Shown piece by piece: positions 57,704 to 64,000 of a DNA stretch of 64,000 nucleotides; the stretch's first letter is position 1; each line of letters starts with the position of its first letter. The DNA lies in assembly GCA_947561585.1 (NCBI GenBank), contig CANNZV010002559.1:1-64000 (forward strand), read 5' to 3'. The stretch comes from Caprella mutica (taxonomy: Eukaryota; Arthropoda; Malacostraca; Amphipoda; Caprellidae). The notes beneath the pieces are model-generated. The model ran no database searches and was not told the DNA's origin. It saw nothing but the letters and a program-made list of their open reading frames with translations. A program made the position numbers and the translations under genes.

Positions 57704-57963
57704 CCAGTCTGCAGAATTCGTCTCTTCTCCCGCAGAGATTTTAATTTGAGAGACAGTTACTCTCTGACTCTCAGTAGCAGATTCAGAATCTCCTGCATCT
57801 AAATTAATGGTAACATAGGAATTAATTCAAAATCTCCCGCAGCTAAATTAATGGTAACATAGGAATTAATTCAAGATCTCCCGCAGTGATCTCAAATTTC
57901 TAAAATTCTATCTAAAACTCCCTCAGAGAGTCTTAGAAAAATGTTCCATATTCTGCAGACTGG
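57704..57963 (+). mobile_element. MITE with CCAGTCTGCAGAAT ends, copy 1
   Basis: 260 bp with inverted ends. The interior has a tandem pair containing aaattaatggtaacatagg and tctcccgcag. A second copy, inverted, is at 58984-59242 and nearly identical. Confidence 0.8.
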
Positions 57964-58097
57964 CCGGTAGGTAGTTCACTAGTCTGCAGAATATGGGGCA
58001 TTTTTAACATTTTCTGTGCAAACAATCTTTAATTTCCTCCTGTATTTACATATATTTTACTGAGAACAGAAGCCAAAATAGAGGATTTCTTGGAGAA

Positions 58098-58300
58098 CGC
58101 CATGTTTCAGATGCTGGAAAATTGTAAGCCAATTTCTGAGCCAAGCCAATTTGGCTCAATTACTGAAGATTTCAAGCCAAAATTACTATGGGAACATAGG
58201 AATTAATTCAAAATTTAAAGCCAATTAGACATATCTGAGTTTTGACCTTTTGAAATCTAAGCCAATTAATTGGCTTTAACTGACATACTCTGTAACATGG
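58098..58300 (+). repeat. Repeat rich in aagccaat, copy 1
   Basis: Starts near tttcagatgctgg and contains several aagccaa words and a ttaattggcttta end. Similar copies start at 59323 (plus) and near 60910 (minus). A short mobile repeat; class unknown. Confidence 0.5.
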
Positions 58301-58418
58301 GAGAACAGTTTACCAGTTATTTCCTGCAGGCACTAAATAATTAGTATTTTCTTTTAATTGGTACCTACCTATCAGTGATGCCTAGGTTTCCTAGCTACCA
58401 ATTTGAATAAAGATTAAA

Positions 58419-58633
58419 TAGGGTCATGCAGGTAAATTGCGGCCCACTAACAACAAAACATCATAGCTTCAAAACACATGCAAAGCCTAAATTAATAAGT
58501 TATAGCATGCACTGTGCTTCTTTTGATAGCTATGCAACATTTTAATGTAATTTCGATTCAGAATATTTTAGAGACTCTCTTGAAAGGACCGCAATTAAAA
58601 ATTAAAGGGCCGAAATTTACCTGTGTGACCCTA
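58419..58633. mobile_element. MITE with TAGGGTCATGCAGG ends
   Basis: Inverted ends TAGGGTCATGCAGGTAAATT and the mirrored form with TA at both borders; gcggccc lies just inside the left end and gggccg inside the right. About 215 bp. Confidence 0.7.
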
Positions 58634-58641
58634 ATCAGTAT

Positions 58642-58930
58642 TAGGGTCACGCAGCCTGCAGGTAAATTGCGGCCCTTTAATTTTTAATTGTGGCCATCTC
58701 TAGTCTTGACGCTCATTAAAAACATAGTAATATGTGACATTTTCATGTAACTTTGGTTCAAAAAGTTTTAGACTCTCTTGAGAATCAAGAGAGTCTAAAA
58801 CATTTTGAACCAAAGTTACATGAAAATGTCACATATTACTTTGTTTTTAATGAGTATTTTGAAGCTATGACATTTTTGTTGTTAAAGGCTGCAGTTAGTT
58901 AGTGGGCCGCAATCTACCTGCGTGACTCTA
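58642..58930. mobile_element. Sister MITE containing a near-perfect long palindrome
   Basis: Same terminal family as the preceding element, ten bases away. The middle (58711-58854) is an almost perfect inverted repeat with arms of about 70 bp around a gaatc centre. Confidence 0.8.
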
Positions 58931-58983
58931 GGTTCCATATATAGTTTTTTTAATAGGAATGAAGATGTGAAACCGTCCGTCGA

Positions 58984-59242
58984 CCAGTCTGCAGAATATG
59001 GAACATTTTTCCAAGACTCTGCGGGAGTTTTTGATTGAATTTTTAGAAATTGGAGATCTCTGCGGGAGATCTTGAATTAATTCCTATGTTACCATTAATT
59101 TAGCTGCGAGAGATTTTGAATTAATTCCTATGTTACCATTAATTTAGCTGCGGGAGATTCTGAATCTGCTACTGAGAGTCAGAGAGTAACTGTCTCTCAA
59201 ATTAAAATCTCTGTGGGAGAAGAGACACATTCTGCAGACTGG
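58984..59242 (-). mobile_element. MITE with CCAGTCTGCAGAAT ends, copy 2
   Basis: Inverted relative to copy 1; the same tandem pair is present. The two copies bracket about 1 kb of other repeats. Confidence 0.8.
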
Positions 59243-59997
59243 CCGGGCGTCCGATAATTCTGAACTTACCCTACTAATTTGATTTAGCCTATATAAGGTA
59301 GATACCTAACTTATATTTATATTTCAGAGTCTGGGAAGTTATAAGCCAATTTTGAGCCAATGTCTCAAAAATTCTAAGCCAGTCAAATTTTGGCTCATTT
59401 TTTGAATATTTCAAGCCAAAATTAACATAGGAATTTATTCAAAATTGAAGCCTAATTAGATATATCTGGCTCCTGAGTAGGTAGGTATTGAACTTTTGAA
59501 ATTTAAGCCAATTAACCTTAGAACCTATAGGCCACTGTTGAAAAAATGGTGATTTCTGATGGGTTAAATCATTTAATCACTCTCTGTTGGAGTTTACTAA
59601 ACCTAAAAGGACAATAATAAATTAATGGGAAGTTGGGAACTGTTTAATTAGCAGCATTTAGACACAAAAGTTCATCTGTTAGCTTAAGGTATTTTTTTGG
59701 TAGCATCCAAACTTACCATGTTAATACTGGCTTGAAATTTCCAAAAATGAGTCAAAATTTGATTGGCCCATATTTCAAAGTGTAGATAAAGTTGCCAGTA
59801 TATTGGTGACTTTGGAGAGTGAGAGGTCAAATAAGTTGAAATCCAATGCTGTAAATAACTCATAAAATACTAATAGGCTCAAGAGATTATAGATAAGCTT
59901 AAAAATGTAAAATCTTCACACTAGCCTTGAAGCACTAGTAAAACGAAGCTACTGTAAGTAATTTAGTCTTCACACTAGGAAGTCATATAGCTTCTTT

Positions 59998-60136
59998 GAA
60001 GTATCTTAAAGGTGCCAGGCCTCAGGCCTGTCGGCGACCTTAATCGTTTTCTCACAAACCTGGCGACTTTCCTGGGGCAGGAAAGTTGCCAGTTTAGTGA
60101 GAGAATGATTCAGGTCACCACCTTTAAGATACTCTA
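59998..60136. repeat. Palindrome with cggcgacctt arms
   Basis: The arms gtatcttaaaggtg, cgaccttaatcgttttctca and ctggcgactttcctg are mirrored around gggg. A related partial copy is at 60430-60500. Confidence 0.7.
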
Positions 60137-60517
60137 TCACATTTCATGCAATGTGACCTGCCAGTGGGTCACATATTTTTTTTTTTTAAATAGAAGATCT
60201 AAACTTTTTCTCAAACTAATATCTCTTTCAAATGTGTATATTTATATCCTAAAGAACGATATAAGTATGTACAAATTTGCCACTTTTGTGGAGTGATATT
60301 ATACTGATACAAGTGGAAAAACTTGTAAATAGCAAGTTAATTGCTCATAAAATAGTCTGAAGAGCTAAATAAGCATCAGACATGAAGAATAAGTGTTAAA
60401 ATCTTCACTGAGAAGTGAAATTTCTACTTTAAAGTATCTTAAAATGTGGCGACCTCAATCCAATTTTTCACTAATCTGGCAACTTTCCTGTCTCACTTTG
60501 AAACATGGATTTTTAAA

Positions 60518-60573
60518 AGTAGACTTTTCCATGTTTTATGTACAATTGTACATAAAACATGGAAAAGTCTACT
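60518..60573. repeat. Perfect 56-bp palindrome
   Basis: Arms of 28 bp match with no mismatch and no loop, centred on CAATTG at 60543-60548. It would extrude a cruciform or fold as RNA. Confidence 0.9.
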
Positions 60574-60949
60574 AATAAAAATTTCTATTTTTTTGTCATA
60601 AATAAACTGAAATTATGACAGTTAAAGCTGTTACAGGGAATGTGTTACAGAACAAAATTTGACTTCCTAGTGAAGATTTTACACTTGAAAACATTCTTTG
60701 GCTTCATGTGTATCTCTTGAGCCTATTAGTGTTTTAAGTTATTTACATGGTTTTTCAATTTATTTGGCCTCTCACTCTTCAAAATTGCAAATATAGCTAC
60801 TGGCAACTTTATCCCCACTTTGAAATATGGGGCATCCTGGCGTGGCTCAGAACTTTTGGGAAAGTTTGTTCAAAAATTGGCTTGCAGTTTGCCATCCTCT
60901 GAAACCTGGTACCTAACTAGTTAAATAATGTTCATAACCCCTCATATCC

Positions 60950-61091
60950 TCCTGCCAGGTCATTAAACAATGATGAAGTGTGCAGTACAACAAACTACGT
61001 ACCACTCTTTTATGTTGAGACCATTAATTGAAAGTTCATTAGTGCGCCGTGTTGTAATACTCGCTAATGTGGTGCGCCGCTCAGCTTTTAG
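60950..61091 (+). repeat. Right half of a cggcgcacc-word MITE
   Basis: Matches 57515-57671: cctgccaggtcattaaacaa, gaagtgtgcag and ggtgcgccgctcagctttta. The left half is missing, though a loose inverse of its inner block (taatgacctggcaaggggt) lies at about 61352. Confidence 0.7.
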
Positions 61092-61099
61092 AATCTGTT

Positions 61100-62010
61100 G
61101 AAGTTGTCTGGAGAAATATCATAGTATGACTTAGTAATTTAAAGCAGTTTTTTCAATAATACCACTTCTTTTTGAGATATAGTGCAATAGAGTTTTTGTT
61201 AGGAATAACATCATAGGGTTAAAATTAATTACGCTAGCTGTATCTTTAAATTTTCTGCCCTTTTTACTTTTTTCACATGAAACTGTTTAACCTAGTTAGC
61301 TGTATCTGCTAATTGTTGTACTACTACTACCTACACGCATCCTAATTGTTTAATGACCTGGCAAGGGGTTTCTAGAGGCAGCACACACCCCTATTTACTA
61401 TATTTGAGGTTATATAATATGAGGTAAACTGTAAATGTACCTAGCTACTATCTTCCAAGATCCACCAAAGTAACCTAACCTGCCGGAAACTTAATTGCTC
61501 TATGTCTCTTGAAATAAAGCATTTCCATGATGAATGGTATTCTTGAAAAACATATTTTAGACTAGCTCATCTTTCTTATCCATATAAAGAGTCAAAATAT
61601 CAGAAATTGGGGTTGGACTACTTGGCTTAATGTACAAATTTACCTATGACTAACTCTGGAAAGTCTTCAGAAGTTTGGTGATGTTAGGTTTTCAATTATG
61701 ATAGCAAGAGATATGAAGGTGAAGTTAAATTATGTGAGGGATGATGAAAATGAATTGTTCAAAATGATGTTTGATGCTAAAGTGGAGAGAGAAATATGTG
61801 AATGAAAATGTTAGTTGTGTTGCATTTGACTTAAAGAGTGGTAGAGAGTTTGGACATTCCCCGTTATACATATTTTGTAATATTTTATCAGTAATAAACT
61901 GCAAATGAACCTCCCCAGACCCCTCTAACTTAACCAACGGCCGGCCGACCCGAAAATTAAATCTGCTATATCTCAAAAAAATGTAGTGTAATCATAATGT
62001 TATTTTGCTC
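61100..62010. other. No recognised feature
   Basis: AT-rich sequence with no credible coding frame; 61925-61950 has a ggccggcc spot. Nothing else stands out. Confidence 0.4.
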
Positions 62011-62017
62011 TTTTATA

Positions 62018-62441
62018 GGGAGGATCTTTTCTGAAATTGACCAACCATGATACAAAGTTCAGAGTAGTTAGATAAGTTATTTATAAATAACCATTTTATT
62101 TATTTTCCAAGCATTTATAAGCCTGTCTCAACCATGTCATTGTTAAGAATTAAGATCAGTTTTTGAAACAACTGAAGAAGAAGATATGATATATGGAATA
62201 AATTTTCTTTATAAAACAAATACAAATAGCTAATTAATAAATTACCTTATAAGAAAGATTAAGTAATAATTTGTAATTAATAATATGACATATATCTATG
62301 TAATGAATTACCATTACATATGATATATGAAATAAATTACTTTATATTTAAATTACTCTAAATATCATTGGCATCATATATAAAGATTTTTTATTTTTTT
62401 CTTATATTTTGAAGTTGTTGGTCGATTTCAGAAAAGATCCC
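62018..62441. mobile_element. MITE with gatcttttctgaaat ends
   Basis: The left end gggaggatcttttctgaaat then tgaccaacc mirrors the right end gttggtcgatttcag then aaaagatccc. AT-rich interior without coding frame. Confidence 0.7.
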
Positions 62442-63455
62442 ATATGGAAGCTAAAAATAAAGTTCCCATTTATGATTGAACAAATGTGGAGAGAAGTTGA
62501 GAACAGGATTATTTGAATACAATTTCATAAGATGTAACTATTTAATATGTTGATTTATGCAATACAATTACTTTTTCAATACTTTGTAACTATACATATT
62601 TATGACAACAATCTGATCAGAACTTCCAAAATAGGTTATTTAAATGGGTATATATTATTAAAGTTACTCACAGGAACTAATTTTGGATACATAAAATCTG
62701 TAAATTTATGAAGATTAAATTAATTAATTTATGAGTGTGCTTGCATTTATTTTCCCATCAAGTTTGATTTGTAATTATTGTAGATCTTAGTTTAGTGAAG
62801 AATCTATTAGTTCCTGCCTATATTGATAGCTACATCATCAAGCTAACTTTTTTAGTTATACTAATTCTGATTGAAATAATATAATTTCATAAGTTTTTGT
62901 TAGTACTATTGTTTAATAAAAATTATTACAAAACATACTGCATATAGCATATGGAGAGGCATTGAACTCTTTCTTTGCTCTGCAGATTTCATTTTAAAAG
63001 ATTGTCTGTTCTAAATTAACTAGCTATGGCTACCCTATATCTATATTATATATTTATATTTCTTTTCACATTTCAGTACAAAAAAATCTGCGAATGTTAT
63101 GAATGAGGCAAGTGGAATGTTAATTTTAGTTTCAGATAAGCCAAAAACTGCTCTAGTTTCTTTGTGAAGGCAGTGATGCTTTCTGGATGTAAAAAAACTA
63201 TATTTTTAATTTTTCATGCTTCAGAACATCCACTGTCTCAGCCCATGCCCGAGTCCAGTGAAGTTGTTTCGTACCACAAGGTGAGCTCAATTTATAATTC
63301 AATGTGTTCTAAATTTTAGTGGATATTTAGTCATATTTCAGCATAAATTGATATTAAATTATCTATTATCTAGCAAATATTTATATGAATCCCTATTCTA
63401 ACTACCTATAATTTCTTTTAGATTGAGCAATTGCCTGGTTTGAAAGATGGCATTG
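62442..63455. other. No recognised feature
   Basis: AT-rich; a few splice-like strings but no coding frame that I can support. Confidence 0.4.
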
Positions 63456-63800
63456 TTGTTGTTGTTTAACCTCCCCAACATCCTCGCCGGGGCGGCCAGG
63501 GGCGCCCCGGGTTTCAGCCACCCGAGGCACTGTGTGGGACTAAGAAAAACCCTCTTCACTCAGGAAGTTAATAAATGCCTGAGGATGGGTCCAAAGGTGC
63601 TTCAGTGAGTGAATGTTGTGTGTAGTCCTGTGTTGGTGTAGTGACGGACATAGTGTGAGAATGTGAGAGATCGTGCCCTGATCGGCTTCACAGAAGTCGC
63701 ACCGATCTCTCAATCCTGTGCGTGTAGTAAGGAAGGGAAGGATGGTGGCCACATCTCAGACGTGATAGGGTAACTCTATCACGGCGAGACATGGCCGACT
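63456..63800 (-). pseudogene. 3' end of a non-LTR retrotransposon
   Basis: On the minus strand TLSRLRCGHHPSLPYYTHRIE shifts frame and continues DRCDFCEADQGTISHILTLC, the C-terminal zinc motif (CxxC...H....C) that follows the RT/RNase H of many LINE-type elements. Stop near 63540. A GC-rich 3' untranslated part ends in an (AAC)n-like tail at about 63456. The rest lies beyond the window. Confidence 0.75.
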
Positions 63801-64000
63801 CACTATCGTCGATGGCTGGAGGCCTAGACCCAAGGAGTTTGTTAGGAAGTGAGGAGGCTAGAGCTCTTTGTGTGAAAGTGGTGTGTATGTGTTTGTGAAG
63901 AGAAGTGTGGGAGGGAGAGTGGTGTAGAGGTGTGTGGAGGGAGTGGTGTCCTCCTCTCAGTTCACATGTAGTGTAGGGGATGTGAGGGGTCTAGTGTATA

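Larger units (their letters stand above)
59764..60833. repeat. Composite inverted repeat, arms of about 200 bp
   Basis: 59764-59960 and 60655-60833 are inverted copies: catatttcaaagtgtagat, aaagttgccagtat, gagagtgagaggtc, aatactaataggctcaag. Between them lie further palindromes at 59998-60136 and 60518-60573. Confidence 0.7.

Noticed and set aside
57000..64000. Assembly chimera with another organism at the right end
   Set aside because: Repeat style differs, but the block at 57510-57590 and 60950-61005 also occurs, diverged, at about 27770-27850, so one genome is the simpler reading.

Overview
The window is nuclear DNA of a eukaryote: AT-rich, spliced genes with GT-AG introns, branch-point and polypyrimidine tracts, and many transposons. 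The mariner transposases resemble, from memory, those abundant in caligid copepods (sea lice such as Lepeophtheirus). An arthropod is likely; a parasitic copepod is an inference. A short repeat shared by about 27.8 kb, 57.5 kb and 60.95 kb suggests the right end belongs to the same genome despite its different repeat content.

Host genes: I reconstruct one pair of paralogous genes lying tail to tail. Gene 1 (plus strand, 6963-11231, first exon not found) and gene 2 (minus strand, 31735-22310, apparently complete, 436 residues) share exon order, splice phases and protein layout. The layout is: signal peptide (seen in gene 2), short helical ectodomain, Thr-rich linker, second ectodomain block with a CxxC, one membrane span, basic stop-transfer segment and a long Arg/Asn/Gln/Pro-rich cytoplasmic tail ending in RRPYGPEDLY. 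Gene 1 has a long mucin-like array where gene 2 has a short linker, and gene 1 has one extra tail exon. I recognise no known family.

Region by region: 0.6-6.4 kb holds a 3.3-kb foldback element nested in an older relative, a palindromic TA-flanked element and a dispersed repeat. 11.2-18.4 kb is the shared 3' side of the two genes, with a hAT-type MITE, a 21-bp minisatellite that stays open as a KPEKVP repeat, and satellite-like units. 18.4-22.1 kb is a Penelope-like element with an uninterrupted 811-codon RT/GIY-YIG reading frame, inverted and direct terminal repeats and a hammerhead-like core. The introns of gene 2 (22.6-31.7 kb) carry several MITEs and foldback elements. 32.2-33.4 kb is a foldback element with an exact 8-bp target duplication; 34.0-36.0 kb a broken mariner. 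38.6-47.1 kb is a BEL/Pao LTR retrotransposon whose LTRs are about 99% identical but whose Gag-Pol is broken by several stops and frameshifts; its Gag contains about 55 copies of a six-residue repeat. 48-57 kb has tandem repeats, mariner relics, a palindromic mariner, another foldback element and a rearranged second Penelope-like element. 57-62.5 kb is a field of nested palindromic MITEs. The window ends in the 3' end of a broken non-LTR retrotransposon.

Apart from the paralogue pair, nearly everything here is mobile or derived from mobile DNA. The main points of interest are the undescribed gene pair, a recurring class of foldback elements whose ends are built from tandem copies of an element-specific short word, the open Penelope-like element, and the BEL/Pao element with young LTRs around a dead interior.
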